Assembly (NCBI RefSeq): GCF_934372025.1
Contig: NZ_CAKROJ010000008.1
Coordinates: 1-64,000, forward strand
DNA from: an uncultured Blautia sp.
Lineage (GTDB): Bacteria; Bacillota; Clostridia; Lachnospirales; Lachnospiraceae
Length of the DNA stretch: 64,000 nt
Reading direction: 5' to 3'
Shown here: positions 17,010 to 26,337 of the stretch, in pieces
Layout of the letters: every line of letters starts with the position of its first letter
Numbering within the stretch: the first letter of the stretch is position 1
Made by a program: the position numbers and the translations under genes
Notes under the pieces: generated by a model
Told to the model about the DNA's origin: nothing
What the model saw: the letters and a program-made list of their open reading frames with translations, nothing else
Database searches by the model: none

Positions 17010-17891
17010 ATGAATTGGATTGATAAACTGGAACGTAAATTTGGAAGGCACGGAGGAATACCGAATCTGACAGTGTATGTCATTATCTGCTATGTGATCG
17101 GATATCTTCTTACTTATATGAATCCGTCTCTGCTCAGTATGATGAGCCTGGATGTTTCCAAAATCATGCAGGGACAGATCTGGCGTCTGGTCACCTGGGT
17201 GATCTATCCGCCCAGCACAGGGAATTTTCTGTTATTTGCTGTGTCTATTCTGTTTTTTTATTATCCGATCGGTACCTCTCTTGAACGTACCTGGGGAAGC
17301 TTCCGTTATACACTTTATATTTTTTCGGGACTTCTTTTTGTGCTGATCGCGGCATTTCTTACCTATTTTATTACAGGTGGATTTGTTGTGATCGATGGAA
17401 TGACTTATATGATCGGTGGTGGAGTATTTACTACCTATTATGTCAGCCTTTCTGTATTCCTTGCTTATGCGGCATGCTACCCGGACATGCAGATTCTTCT
17501 GTGGTTTGTTATTCCGATCAAAATGAAATGGATGGCATGGGTGTATGGTGCAATTATTGTTTATAATATGATTTCATATGTAAGGGTTGGTCTGTGGGTT
17601 ATGGCAGTTCCGATTCTGGCCTCTCTGCTGAATTTTGTTCTGTTCTTTTTCAGTAACAGAAACATGCATCGATATAACCCGAAGGAAGTACATCGACGGA
17701 GAGAGTTTAAGAAAGCAATGGCTCAGAGCAGAGTGAATCCTGCGACTGGTGGTATTACCAAGCATAAATGTGCAATCTGTGGCCGTACAGAGAAGGATGA
17801 TCCAAACCTGGAATTCCGTTTCTGTTCTAAATGCAATGGTAATTATGAATATTGCCAGGATCATTTGTTTACACACCAGCATGTGAAATAA
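17010..17891 (+). CDS. rhomboid-like membrane protein with C-terminal zinc-ribbon-like tail, catalytic serine not seen
   Basis: A 293-residue protein with about six hydrophobic segments between residues 22 and 215. The segments GQIWRLVTWVI and LERTWGSFRYTLY match the conserved rhomboid L1 loop region. The active-site GxSG is not found: the equivalent stretch reads TYYVSLSVFLAYAA, so proteolytic activity is doubtful. After residue 245 a soluble tail carries CAICG, then CSKC and CQDH, a likely zinc site. GGAGAAG precedes ATG 17010. It follows corA by 62 bases and lysA follows 43 bases on. Function unknown; derlin-like or pseudoprotease roles are possible. Confidence 0.72.
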   Translation: MNWIDKLERKFGRHGGIPNLTVYVIICYVIGYLLTYMNPSLLSMMSLDVSKIMQGQIWRLVTWVIYPPSTGNFLLFAVSILFFYYPIGTSLERTWGSFRYTLYIFSGLLFVLIAAFLTYFITGGFVVIDGMTYMIGGGVFTTYYVSLSVFLAYAACYPDMQILLWFVIPIKMKWMAWVYGAIIVYNMISYVRVGLWVMAVPILASLLNFVLFFFSNRNMHRYNPKEVHRRREFKKAMAQSRVNPATGGITKHKCAICGRTEKDDPNLEFRFCSKCNGNYEYCQDHLFTHQHVK

Positions 17892-17934
17892 AATGCAACA
17901 CGAGGAGATATAAAACAACGAGGAGAAAATTATT

Positions 17935-19227
17935 ATGAAAAAAAAGCCTTTTGTAACACTGGAAAAACTTCAGGAAATCAATGAAAAATATCCAACTCCT
18001 TTTCATCTCTATGACGAGAAGGGAATTCGTGAAAATGCAAAAGCTTTAAAGGAAGCATTTGCATGGAATAAAGGATTTAAAGAATTTTTTGCGGTTAAAG
18101 CAACACCGAATCCGTATCTGATCCAGATTCTTCAGGAATATGGATGTGGCTGCGACTGTTCCTCTATGACTGAACTGATGCTTTCTAAAGCAATTGGCTG
18201 CAAAGAAGGTGATATCATGTTTTCTTCAAATGATACACCGGAAGCTGAGTTCCGTTATGCAAATGAAATCGGGGGAATTATCAACCTTGATGATATCACA
18301 CACATCGAAGCAGTAGAAAATGCGGTGGGCTATATTCCGAAAACAATCAGCTGCCGTTATAATCCAGGCGGACTGTTTAAAATCAGCAATGATATTATGG
18401 ATAATCCCGGAGATGCCAAGTATGGAATGACAACTGACCAGATTTTTGAAGCTTTCCGTACTCTGAAAGCAAAAGGCGCTGAAAACTTTGGTATTCATGC
18501 ATTTCTTGCAAGCAATACAGTAACTAATGAATATTATCCGATGCTTGCCAAAGTAATGTTTGAACTTGCTGTAAAACTTCAGAAGGAAACAGGAGCTCAT
18601 ATCGGATTTATCAATCTTTCCGGTGGAATTGGAATTCCTTACAGACCAGATCAGACACCAAATGATATTCGTGTGATCGGAGAGGGTGTTCGTAAGGTTT
18701 ACGAAGAAGTTCTTGTTCCGGCCGGAATGGGTGATGTATCTATTTATACAGAACTTGGTCGTTTTATGATGGGACCATATGGCTGTCTGGTTACAAAAGC
18801 AATTCATGAGAAACATACTCATAAAGAATACATCGGTGTAGATGCATGTGCTGTAAATCTTATGCGCCCGGCTATGTATGGTGCTTATCATCATATTACT
18901 GTTATGGGAAAAGAAGATCAGCCATGTGATCACCTTTATGATGTAACAGGTTCTCTTTGTGAAAATAATGATAAATTTGCAATTGACCGTTATCTTCCAA
19001 AGATTGATAAAGGTGATTTCCTTGTGATTCATGATACCGGGGCGCATGGATTTGCCATGGGCTATAACTATAATGGTAAACTGAAATCAGCAGAGATTCT
19101 TCTTCGTGAGGATGGAAGCTTTGATATGATTCGTCGTGCAGAGACTCCAAGAGATTATTTTGCTACATTCGACTGCTTCCCAATCTATGAAAAAATACTT
19201 GAAGACGAGGATAAACTCTGCAAATAA
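17935..19227 (+). CDS. lysA: diaminopimelate decarboxylase
   Basis: A 430-residue fold-type III PLP enzyme making lysine from meso-diaminopimelate. The PLP lysine is K55 in FFAVKATPNP, the glycine loop is SGGIGIPY, and the catalytic cysteine region is GSLCENNDKF. It is somewhat divergent from B. subtilis LysA but has all main motifs, so a related amino-acid decarboxylase is the only realistic alternative. CGAGGAG precedes the ATG. It ends 94 bases before tRNA-Leu. Confidence 0.88.
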   Translation: MKKKPFVTLEKLQEINEKYPTPFHLYDEKGIRENAKALKEAFAWNKGFKEFFAVKATPNPYLIQILQEYGCGCDCSSMTELMLSKAIGCKEGDIMFSSNDTPEAEFRYANEIGGIINLDDITHIEAVENAVGYIPKTISCRYNPGGLFKISNDIMDNPGDAKYGMTTDQIFEAFRTLKAKGAENFGIHAFLASNTVTNEYYPMLAKVMFELAVKLQKETGAHIGFINLSGGIGIPYRPDQTPNDIRVIGEGVRKVYEEVLVPAGMGDVSIYTELGRFMMGPYGCLVTKAIHEKHTHKEYIGVDACAVNLMRPAMYGAYHHITVMGKEDQPCDHLYDVTGSLCENNDKFAIDRYLPKIDKGDFLVIHDTGAHGFAMGYNYNGKLKSAEILLREDGSFDMIRRAETPRDYFATFDCFPIYEKILEDEDKLCK

Positions 19228-19275
19228 TTCGCTTTACCTAAAGTATATAAAAATTGATATTTTTCTATAAAAAGC

Positions 19276-19307
19276 TTGCAATGAATCGGAAATTATGTTA
19301 TTATAAT
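19276..19307 (+). promoter_or_regulatory. possible promoter of tRNA-Leu
   Basis: TATAAT at 19302-19307 lies 14 bases before the tRNA. The best -35 is TTGCAA at 19276-19281, with an over-long 20-base spacer, so the -35 assignment is weak. Confidence 0.45.
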
Positions 19308-19320
19308 TTTCGGTTCATTT

Positions 19321-19400
19321 GCCGCTGTGGCGGAATTGGCAGACGCACTTGACTCAAAATCAAGCGGGAAACCGTGCCGGTTCGAGTCCGGCCAGCGGCA
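19321..19400 (+). tRNA. tRNA-Leu (anticodon CAA)
   Basis: Acceptor arms GCCGCTG and CAGCGGC pair. The anticodon stem CTTGA/TCAAG encloses CTCAAAA, giving anticodon CAA for the TTG codon. The variable arm CGGGAAACCGT is of the extended class II type, and the T-arm is GCCGGTTCGAGTCCGGC. CCA is not encoded after discriminator A19400. Confidence 0.97.
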
Positions 19401-19403
19401 TAC

Positions 19404-19438
19404 CAAAAGTCCTGAATTTTCAGGACTTTTTTCTTTTT
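19404..19438 (+). terminator. rho-independent terminator after tRNA-Leu
   Basis: AAAAGTCCTGAA pairs with TTCAGGACTTTT, followed by a T-rich run. Confidence 0.88.
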
Positions 19439-19578
19439 TATGAAAAGTTTATAAAATTTCATAGAATCAACATTGAATAAATGTCGCAAAAATGTTATGG
19501 TACTTGTCAAATGATATCGAAAAATCCGGAAATACTAATTAGAGCGGATTTTACGAAGATATGGAGGACATAAGATAA

Positions 19579-21462
19579 ATGAAGCTTGGTAACAAAAAAC
19601 CAGAAAAAATACCGATGTATGTATATTACATCATTGCTGGTGTTATCATTGTCATTCTGAATATGCTGGTTGTTCCGGCTGTTCAGGAACGAAGTATCCA
19701 GAAGACGGATTACTCTACTTTTATTGAAAATGTAGAGGATGGCAATGTAACCAAAGCAACGGTAGAAGAGAATTATATCTATTATGAAATGAAAGACAGC
19801 AATTCAGACAGTACCATCCTCTGCAAGACAGTCAAAATGGATGATGCAGATCTTGTAAACCGTCTTTTAGATGCCGGAGTCACTATGGATGAGGTACTTC
19901 CGGAAAGCCCATCAATTCTTATGACATTGATTCTCAGTTATGTGATTCCGATTGTGATTTTTATCTTTATCGGACGTTGGCTGAGTAAAAAGATGATGTC
20001 ATCCATGGGCGGCGGTCCTGGTGGTGCAATGTCATTTGGAAAAAGCAATGCCAAAGTATATGTCAAATCTTCCACAGGAATTAAATTTTCAGATGTAGCA
20101 GGAGAAGATGAGGCCAAAGAACTTCTGACAGAGATTGTTGATTATCTGCATAATCCACATAAATATACAGAAATTGGTGCATCCATGCCAAAGGGTGCCC
20201 TTCTTGTAGGGCCTCCAGGAACAGGTAAAACACTGCTTGCAAAGGCAGTTGCCGGAGAAGCGGAAGTACCTTTCTTTTCAATTTCAGGTTCTGAATTCGT
20301 TGAAATGTTTGTTGGTATGGGTGCGGCAAAAGTTCGCGACCTTTTCAAACAGGCAAATGAAAAAGCTCCATGTATCGTATTTATCGATGAGATTGATACA
20401 ATAGGTAAGAAACGTGATGGAGCCGGATTTACAGGTGGAAATGATGAACGCGAGCAGACATTGAATCAGCTGCTTACGGAAATGGATGGATTTGACGGTT
20501 CCAAGGGTGTTGTCATTCTTGCAGCGACTAACCGTCCGGATTCTCTCGATCCGGCGCTTTTACGTCCGGGACGTTTTGACAGAAGAATTCCTGTAGAGCT
20601 TCCTGACCTTCAGGGGCGTGAAGAAATACTCAAGGTACATGCAAAGAAAATCAAGATCGCGGATACAGTTCGTTTTGATGATATTGCAAAAGCTGCTGCA
20701 GGTGCTTCCGGTGCCGAGCTTGCAAATATTGTTAATGAGGCAGCTCTTCGTGCAGTTCGTGACGGACGTAAGTTTGCCACACAGGCAGATTTTGAAGAAA
20801 GTATTGAAGTAGTCATTGCAGGTTATCAGAAAAAAAATCGTGTTCTTTCCAACAAAGAAAAACTGATTGTTTCCTACCACGAGATCGGGCATGCTCTTGT
20901 AGCTGCGAAGCAGACAGAATCTGCACCGGTACACAAGATTACAATCATTCCAAGAACTTCCGGTGCACTTGGTTATACCATGCAGGTTGATGACGGAGAA
21001 CATTATCTGATGTCAAAGGAAGAACTTGAAAATAAGATTGCAACCTTTACCGGTGGACGTGCCGCTGAAGAGCTGATTTTTCACTCAATAACAACCGGTG
21101 CTTCCAATGATATTGAACAGGCAACCAAAATTGCAAGAGCCATGATTTCACGTTACGGAATGAGTAAGGATTTTGATATGGTAGCCATGGAGACTGTCAG
21201 CAATCAGTATCTTGGTGGAGATTCCAGCCTTGCCTGCTCTTTCGAAACACAGACACTGCTTGATAAGAAGGTTGTTGAACTTGTTCGCAGACAGCATGAA
21301 AAGGCACTGAAAATCCTTGAAGATAACATCGGCAAGCTTCATGAACTGGCACAGTATCTGTATGAACATGAGACAATTACAGGCGAAGAATTTATGAAGA
21401 TACTTGAAGCGCCTGCACCAGCTGCAAATGATAGAACAGAGCAGAATACGGAAGATTTATAA
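19579..21462 (+). CDS. ftsH: ATP-dependent zinc metalloprotease FtsH
   Basis: A 627-residue membrane AAA+ protease that degrades damaged membrane proteins and short-lived regulators. Membrane helices lie at about residues 15-35 and 112-130 with a small extracytoplasmic domain between them. The AAA module has Walker A GPPGTGKT (about 211), Walker B VFIDEID and the pore motif FVGMG. The zinc site is HEIGH at 434-438, with Ile where most family members have Ala. GGAGG precedes ATG 19579. The gene ends at a strong terminator. Confidence 0.97.
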   Translation: MKLGNKKPEKIPMYVYYIIAGVIIVILNMLVVPAVQERSIQKTDYSTFIENVEDGNVTKATVEENYIYYEMKDSNSDSTILCKTVKMDDADLVNRLLDAGVTMDEVLPESPSILMTLILSYVIPIVIFIFIGRWLSKKMMSSMGGGPGGAMSFGKSNAKVYVKSSTGIKFSDVAGEDEAKELLTEIVDYLHNPHKYTEIGASMPKGALLVGPPGTGKTLLAKAVAGEAEVPFFSISGSEFVEMFVGMGAAKVRDLFKQANEKAPCIVFIDEIDTIGKKRDGAGFTGGNDEREQTLNQLLTEMDGFDGSKGVVILAATNRPDSLDPALLRPGRFDRRIPVELPDLQGREEILKVHAKKIKIADTVRFDDIAKAAAGASGAELANIVNEAALRAVRDGRKFATQADFEESIEVVIAGYQKKNRVLSNKEKLIVSYHEIGHALVAAKQTESAPVHKITIIPRTSGALGYTMQVDDGEHYLMSKEELENKIATFTGGRAAEELIFHSITTGASNDIEQATKIARAMISRYGMSKDFDMVAMETVSNQYLGGDSSLACSFETQTLLDKKVVELVRRQHEKALKILEDNIGKLHELAQYLYEHETITGEEFMKILEAPAPAANDRTEQNTEDL

Positions 21463-21495
21463 TTGGTTACAGTGACATTATAACACTGGTTTTTC

Positions 21496-21534
21496 AAAGA
21501 GGTGATTTTCTTTCATTGAGAATCACCTCTTTTT
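21496..21534 (+). terminator. rho-independent terminator after ftsH
   Basis: AAAGAGGTGATT (21496-21507) pairs with AATCACCTCTTT (21521-21532), followed by T residues. Confidence 0.88.
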
Positions 21535-21544
21535 GTGTTATACT
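21516..21544 (+). promoter_or_regulatory. candidate promoter for the zf-HC2 gene and polA
   Basis: TTGAGA at 21516-21521, a 17-base spacer and TATACT at 21539-21544. The element overlaps the right arm of the ftsH terminator, so the two are packed together. Confidence 0.55.
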
Positions 21545-21600
21545 ACAAGACAGTGAAATAATCTTTGTAATAACTTGGAAATAACAGAGGAGGAAGAACA

Positions 21601-21942
21601 TTGGCAGATATCGACTGCAGGCAGGCTGAAGCAATGGTTACAAAGTATATTAATCATACATTGTCAACGGATGAACTCGAAGAATTTCTGGACCATATAG
21701 AGCACTGTACCTCCTGTTATGATGAACTGGAAACATACTTTATCGTTCACAAAGCAATTCAGCAGCTGGATGAAAAGGAGGACGGAACGGTATACAATTT
21801 CAGAGAACTTCTGGAACAGGATATCCATCGGGCCCACAGACATATCCGTCAGAAAAGAGGATTACATTTTTTATCGTTGCTTCTTTTCAGTGCCGTATTA
21901 TTTTCAGTAGCTTTATTTGCGTTAGTTCTGCTGATGAAATAA
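21601..21942 (+). CDS. zf-HC2-domain membrane protein, anti-sigma-factor-like, orphan
   Basis: A 113-residue protein with an N-terminal zinc-binding zf-HC2 domain (HIEHCTSC near residue 31) and a single C-terminal membrane helix at about 90-112. This is the layout of anti-sigma factors that hold a sigma factor at the membrane, but no sigma-factor gene is adjacent. It begins with TTG 21601, decided by GAGGAGGAAG at 21589-21598; no ATG is usefully placed. polA starts 36 bases downstream, so they are probably cotranscribed. Function is unknown. Confidence 0.75.
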   Translation: MADIDCRQAEAMVTKYINHTLSTDELEEFLDHIEHCTSCYDELETYFIVHKAIQQLDEKEDGTVYNFRELLEQDIHRAHRHIRQKRGLHFLSLLLFSAVLFSVALFALVLLMK

Positions 21943-21978
21943 CGCATTTCATATAGAACAGTGCAGGAGGATGTTAGT

Positions 21979-24618
21979 TTGAGTGATAAGATTTTGTTAA
22001 TAGATGGACATAGTATTTTAAACCGTGCTTTTTATGGCCTACCAGATCTGACAAATGCAGATGGCAGACATACAGGTGCGGTTTACGGTTTTCTGAACAT
22101 TCTTTTTCGTATTCTGGAAGAAGAAAAACCGCAGTACCTGACAGTAGCTTTTGATCTTCATGAACCGACCTTTCGTCACAAAATGTTTGAAGCATATAAA
22201 GGAACACGTAAACCAATGCCGGAAGAACTCAGAGAGCAGGTTCCTCTGATCAGGGAAATGCTTGCTGCAATGGGAATAAAAATTGTTTCAAAGGCAGGTT
22301 ATGAAGCAGATGATCTGCTTGGTACTCTGGCTGTGAGAAGTGAGAAAGAGGGAATGGATGTTACAATTCTTTCCGGTGACAGAGATCTTCTTCAGCTTGC
22401 AACAGAGAAGGTCATGATTCGGCTTCCAAAAACATCAAGAGGAAAAACAACTATTGAAAATTTTCATGCAGAAGAAGTTATTGAGAAATATCAGGTAACA
22501 CCACCTCAGATCATTGAACTGAAAGCACTTATGGGTGATTCGGCAGATAATATTCCCGGAATACCCGGTGTTGGCGAAAAGACAGCGACCAAGCTTATTG
22601 TTGAATTTGGTTCTATTGAGAATGCGCATGCACACCTGGAAGAGATAAAACCAAACAAGGCACGCGAATCTCTGCGAGAACATTATGATATGGCAGAACT
22701 GAGCAAAAAGCTTGCAACAATCAATACAGACAGTCCGCTGGAATACGATTATGAAGAAGCCCGGATAAAAAATCTGTATACGGCGGAAGCTTATCAGCTC
22801 TGCAAGGAACTTGAATTTAAGAATCTCCTTGGAAGATTTGACGTATCTGCAGTTCCTGAGAACAGCGTAGAGCAAAATTTCTTTTTCTGCAGTGATATTT
22901 CAGGCGTGGATGCATTATTTCAAAAAGCATCTGCGGCAGAATATGCCGGCGTGGCATTTCTGGCAGATAAAACAAGTGTCTATGGTATCGCGATTGCTCT
23001 CTCAGAAGAAGAAATTTACTATGTCCCTGTTGAAGGCCTTATTACCGGAGAATATCTGTGCAGTGCGCTGGAAGATCTTGCTGAAAAAACGATAATCTGT
23101 TCTATGGATATAAAAACAATGCTCAAGCATGTTTCTCTGAACAATGCAGAACAGGTCTTTGATATTGGCGTCGGTGCCTATCTTCTGAATCCACTTAAAT
23201 CCTCGTATACTTTCGACGAGGTTGCCCGGGAATACCTGAATGGTGCGTTATTTCCGACGCGACAGGAACTCCTTGGCAAAGAGTCTCTGAAAGATGCCTG
23301 GGAAAAATCATCTGACGGACTGATGTCTTATGCCTGCTATGTGGCATATACTGCATACAAATCTCACATTGCCATTGAAAAAGCTCTGAAGGACACAAAT
23401 ATGTGGGATGTATATCAAAAAATAGAAGTTCCGCTGATCTTTACACTGGATTCTATGGAAAAATGGGGAATACGGGTAAAAGGTGAAGAACTTAAAGCTT
23501 ATGGAGAAAAACTGAGAATCCGAATTGCAGAGCTTGAGAAAAAGATATATGAACAGGCTGGAGAAGAATTTAATATCAACTCTCCTAAACAGCTTGGTGT
23601 TATCCTGTTTGAAAAAATGGGAATTCCAGGAGGAAGAAAAACTAAGACGGGATATTCCACAGCAGCTGATATACTGGAAAAGCTTGCACCAGAACAGCCG
23701 ATCATAAATGATATTCTGGAATACAGACAGCTTACCAAGCTGAAATCCACTTATGCAGATGGACTCAGTGCAGTGATCGAGGAAGACGGAAGAATTCATT
23801 CAACCTTCAATCAGACCATTACCGCAACTGGTCGAATCAGCAGTACCGAGCCAAATCTTCAGAATATTCCTGTCAGAATGGAACTGGGAAGACTGATCCG
23901 AAAGGTATTTGTACCAGAGGATGGTTTTGTTTTTCTGGATGCAGATTATTCGCAGATCGAACTTCGTGTTCTGGCTCATATGTCCGGTGACGAAAAACTG
24001 ATCCAGGCTTATCGTGAAGCAGAAGACATTCACAGACTGACTGCATCTGAAGTGTTCCATGTACCATTTGATGAAGTAACAGATCTGCAGCGACGAAATG
24101 CCAAAGCTGTTAATTTTGGAATCGTATATGGAATCAGTTCCTTTGGACTCAGTCAGGATCTGAGCATTTCCAGAAAAGAGGCAGCAGAATATATCGAAAA
24201 ATATTTTGAAACTTATCCAAAGATCAAGGGCTTCCTGGATGGCCTGGTCGAAGCAGGCAAAGAAAATGGTTATGTTTCCACGATGTTTGGACGTCGTCGC
24301 CCAATCCCGGAACTGAAATCCGGAAACTTTATGCAGAGGTCTTTTGGCGAACGTGTAGCCATGAATTCTCCAATTCAGGGTACTGCAGCAGATATCATTA
24401 AGATTGCAATGAATCGTGTATATCAGCGTCTGAAGCAGGAAGGACTCCAGTCCAGACTTGTACTGCAGGTGCACGATGAGCTTCTGATTGAGACCAGAAA
24501 AGAAGAGCTGGAGATTGTCTCACGTATTCTGGAAGAGGAGATGAAAGGAGCAGCAGATCTTTCTGTAGAACTGGATGTAGACATGCATGAAGGAAAAAGC
24601 TGGTATGAAGCAAAATAA
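21979..24618 (+). CDS. polA: DNA polymerase I
   Basis: An 879-residue repair and Okazaki-processing polymerase. Residues 1-290 are the 5'-3' exonuclease (LLIDGHSILNRAFYG, GDSADNIPGIPGVGEKTA). Residues 300-470 have the 3'-5' exonuclease fold, but the catalytic DxE is lacking (the stretch reads VAFLADKTS), so proofreading is probably absent, as in Bacillus. The polymerase domain has DADYSQIELRVLAH, the O-helix RRNAKAVNFGIVYG and QVHDEL. Start TTG 21979 is chosen for its spacing to AGGAGG (21965-21970). GTG 21961 lies before that site and is unlikely. Confidence 0.96.
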   Translation: MSDKILLIDGHSILNRAFYGLPDLTNADGRHTGAVYGFLNILFRILEEEKPQYLTVAFDLHEPTFRHKMFEAYKGTRKPMPEELREQVPLIREMLAAMGIKIVSKAGYEADDLLGTLAVRSEKEGMDVTILSGDRDLLQLATEKVMIRLPKTSRGKTTIENFHAEEVIEKYQVTPPQIIELKALMGDSADNIPGIPGVGEKTATKLIVEFGSIENAHAHLEEIKPNKARESLREHYDMAELSKKLATINTDSPLEYDYEEARIKNLYTAEAYQLCKELEFKNLLGRFDVSAVPENSVEQNFFFCSDISGVDALFQKASAAEYAGVAFLADKTSVYGIAIALSEEEIYYVPVEGLITGEYLCSALEDLAEKTIICSMDIKTMLKHVSLNNAEQVFDIGVGAYLLNPLKSSYTFDEVAREYLNGALFPTRQELLGKESLKDAWEKSSDGLMSYACYVAYTAYKSHIAIEKALKDTNMWDVYQKIEVPLIFTLDSMEKWGIRVKGEELKAYGEKLRIRIAELEKKIYEQAGEEFNINSPKQLGVILFEKMGIPGGRKTKTGYSTAADILEKLAPEQPIINDILEYRQLTKLKSTYADGLSAVIEEDGRIHSTFNQTITATGRISSTEPNLQNIPVRMELGRLIRKVFVPEDGFVFLDADYSQIELRVLAHMSGDEKLIQAYREAEDIHRLTASEVFHVPFDEVTDLQRRNAKAVNFGIVYGISSFGLSQDLSISRKEAAEYIEKYFETYPKIKGFLDGLVEAGKENGYVSTMFGRRRPIPELKSGNFMQRSFGERVAMNSPIQGTAADIIKIAMNRVYQRLKQEGLQSRLVLQVHDELLIETRKEELEIVSRILEEEMKGAADLSVELDVDMHEGKSWYEAK

Positions 24619-24634
24619 TACAGAGGCAAAAGAG

Positions 24635-25225
24635 ATGAAAATCATAGGGATTACCGGTGGTGTAGGCGCCGGCAAAAGTACCGTTCTGGAATATCTGGAG
24701 CAAAAGCATAATGCATATGTGATCCAGGCAGATAAAGCAGGACATCTGGTTATGGAACCGGGCGGGCTGTGTTATGAACAGGTAATTGCATTATTTGGCA
24801 GACAAATCATAAAATGTGATAAAACTATTGACCGCAGGCAGGTTTCTGATATAGTATTTGGTAATGAGTTAATGCGTCAAAGTCTTGATGATATTATTCA
24901 TCCTGCTGTCAGGAGGTATATATTAGAAGAAATCAGGAAGCAAAAACAGTCAGGCTGTAGTTTACTGGTTGTAGAAGCAGCTCTTTTTCTGGAAGAGCAT
25001 TACGAAGAATTCTGCGACAGGGTCTGGTATATCCATACAGATACAGAAATCCGTATCCAACGTCTGATGAAAAACCGCGGATATTCCAGAGAAAAAGCAG
25101 AGAGTATTATTGCCAGACAGGCTTCCGAAAAATTTTTCAGGGAACACACAGATTATGTTATTACAAACAATGGTGATCTGGCGCTGACCTGGAAGCAGAT
25201 AGAAGAGGGGATCAGTTTATTATGA
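24635..25225 (+). CDS. coaE: dephospho-CoA kinase
   Basis: A 196-residue kinase performing the last step of coenzyme A synthesis. It begins MKIIGITGGVGAGKST with the P-loop GGVGAGKS, and has the family segments DADK-like QADKAGH and VEAALFLE. ATG 24635 is preferred because AGAGG (24622-24626) is 8 bases upstream and homologues begin here. An in-frame ATG at 24605 inside the end of polA would add ten residues. It overlaps the downstream MBL gene by 4 bases (ATGA). polA-coaE-walJ is a single transcription unit. Confidence 0.94.
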   Translation: MKIIGITGGVGAGKSTVLEYLEQKHNAYVIQADKAGHLVMEPGGLCYEQVIALFGRQIIKCDKTIDRRQVSDIVFGNELMRQSLDDIIHPAVRRYILEEIRKQKQSGCSLLVVEAALFLEEHYEEFCDRVWYIHTDTEIRIQRLMKNRGYSREKAESIIARQASEKFFREHTDYVITNNGDLALTWKQIEEGISLL

Positions 25226-26019
25226 GATTTTGCAGTATTGCCAGTGGAAGCAGCGGAAACTGCATCTATGTGGGCTCTGACAATACACATGTACTTGTAG
25301 ATATAGGAATCAGTGGTAAAAAAATGGAGACCGGACTGAACAGCCTGGAGCTTACCGGACGTGATCTGGATGGGATTCTCATCACACATGAACATTCCGA
25401 CCATATCAAAGGTCTTGGAGTGATTTCCAGAAAATATGGAATACCGATTTATGCAACGGGTGGGACTGTAGATGCTATGATGCGTACAAATGCACTTGGC
25501 AAAATTCCTGAGGGAATCTTTCATGAAATCAGAGAAGATGAATCCTTTATGATCAATGATCTGAAGGTGAATCCTTTTACAATTCCGCATGATGCGGCTC
25601 AGCCTGTCGGATACAGACTGGAACATGATGGACATTCCGTTGGGATTGCGACAGACCTTGGAAAGTATAATGATTACATAATAGAGAATCTGCAGGGACT
25701 GGATGCACTTCTTCTCGAAGCAAATCATGATATTCGGATGCTTCAGGTAGGAAAATATCCGTATTATCTGAAACAGAGAATTCTGGGTGACAGAGGGCAT
25801 CTGTCCAATGAAAACGCAGGCAGACTGTTGTGCAGACTTCTTCATGATAATCTCAAGGCAATTTTTCTGGGTCATTTAAGCAGGGAAAACAACTACGAAG
25901 AACTTGCATATGAGACAGTATGTTCAGAGGTAACACTGGGAGACAACCCTTATAAATCAAAAGATTTCAGAATTCAGGTAGCAAACCGGGATCTTGTTTC
26001 GGATGTAGTTACCGTATAA
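25222..26019 (+). CDS. walJ: MBL-fold metallohydrolase, WalJ/YycJ family
   Basis: A 265-residue metallo-beta-lactamase-fold protein starting MRFCSIASGSSGN, as in the YycJ/WalJ family. The metal motif HEHSDH is near residue 54, with later metal ligands in IATDLGKYND and FLGHLSRENN. B. subtilis WalJ is an exonuclease linked to replication-repair coordination, usually encoded with walRK; here it follows polA and coaE instead. The start overlaps the coaE stop. Confidence 0.88.
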   Translation: MRFCSIASGSSGNCIYVGSDNTHVLVDIGISGKKMETGLNSLELTGRDLDGILITHEHSDHIKGLGVISRKYGIPIYATGGTVDAMMRTNALGKIPEGIFHEIREDESFMINDLKVNPFTIPHDAAQPVGYRLEHDGHSVGIATDLGKYNDYIIENLQGLDALLLEANHDIRMLQVGKYPYYLKQRILGDRGHLSNENAGRLLCRLLHDNLKAIFLGHLSRENNYEELAYETVCSEVTLGDNPYKSKDFRIQVANRDLVSDVVTV

Positions 26020-26036
26020 CAGAAAGGAAAAAAGTC

Positions 26037-26309
26037 ATGAAAAAAACAATCATTACAGTAGTAGGAAATGATACCGTAGGCATCATTGCAAAGGTATGTA
26101 CATACCTTGCAGAAAATAATGTTAATATCCTGGATATTAGCCAGACTATCGTACAGGGTTATTTCAACATGATGATGGTTACCGATACCAGCAAATCTGC
26201 GAAAGATGCAGCAGCTCTTTCTGAGGAACTTTCTGAACTTGGTAATAAGATTGGCGTTGTGATCCGTTGTCAGCACGAAGATATTTTCAATGTAATGCAT
26301 CGTATTTAA
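26037..26309 (+). CDS. ACT-domain protein (UPF0237 type)
   Basis: A 90-residue stand-alone ACT domain, starting KKTIITVVGNDTVGIIAKV, of the type that binds small ligands, often amino acids. It is preceded by AGAAAGGA and followed 28 bases later by the UPF0210 gene, a pairing known in many Firmicutes. The ligand is unknown. Confidence 0.9.
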   Translation: MKKTIITVVGNDTVGIIAKVCTYLAENNVNILDISQTIVQGYFNMMMVTDTSKSAKDAAALSEELSELGNKIGVVIRCQHEDIFNVMHRI

Positions 26310-26337
26310 TCATAGCGTATTGAAAAGGAGAGTTGAC

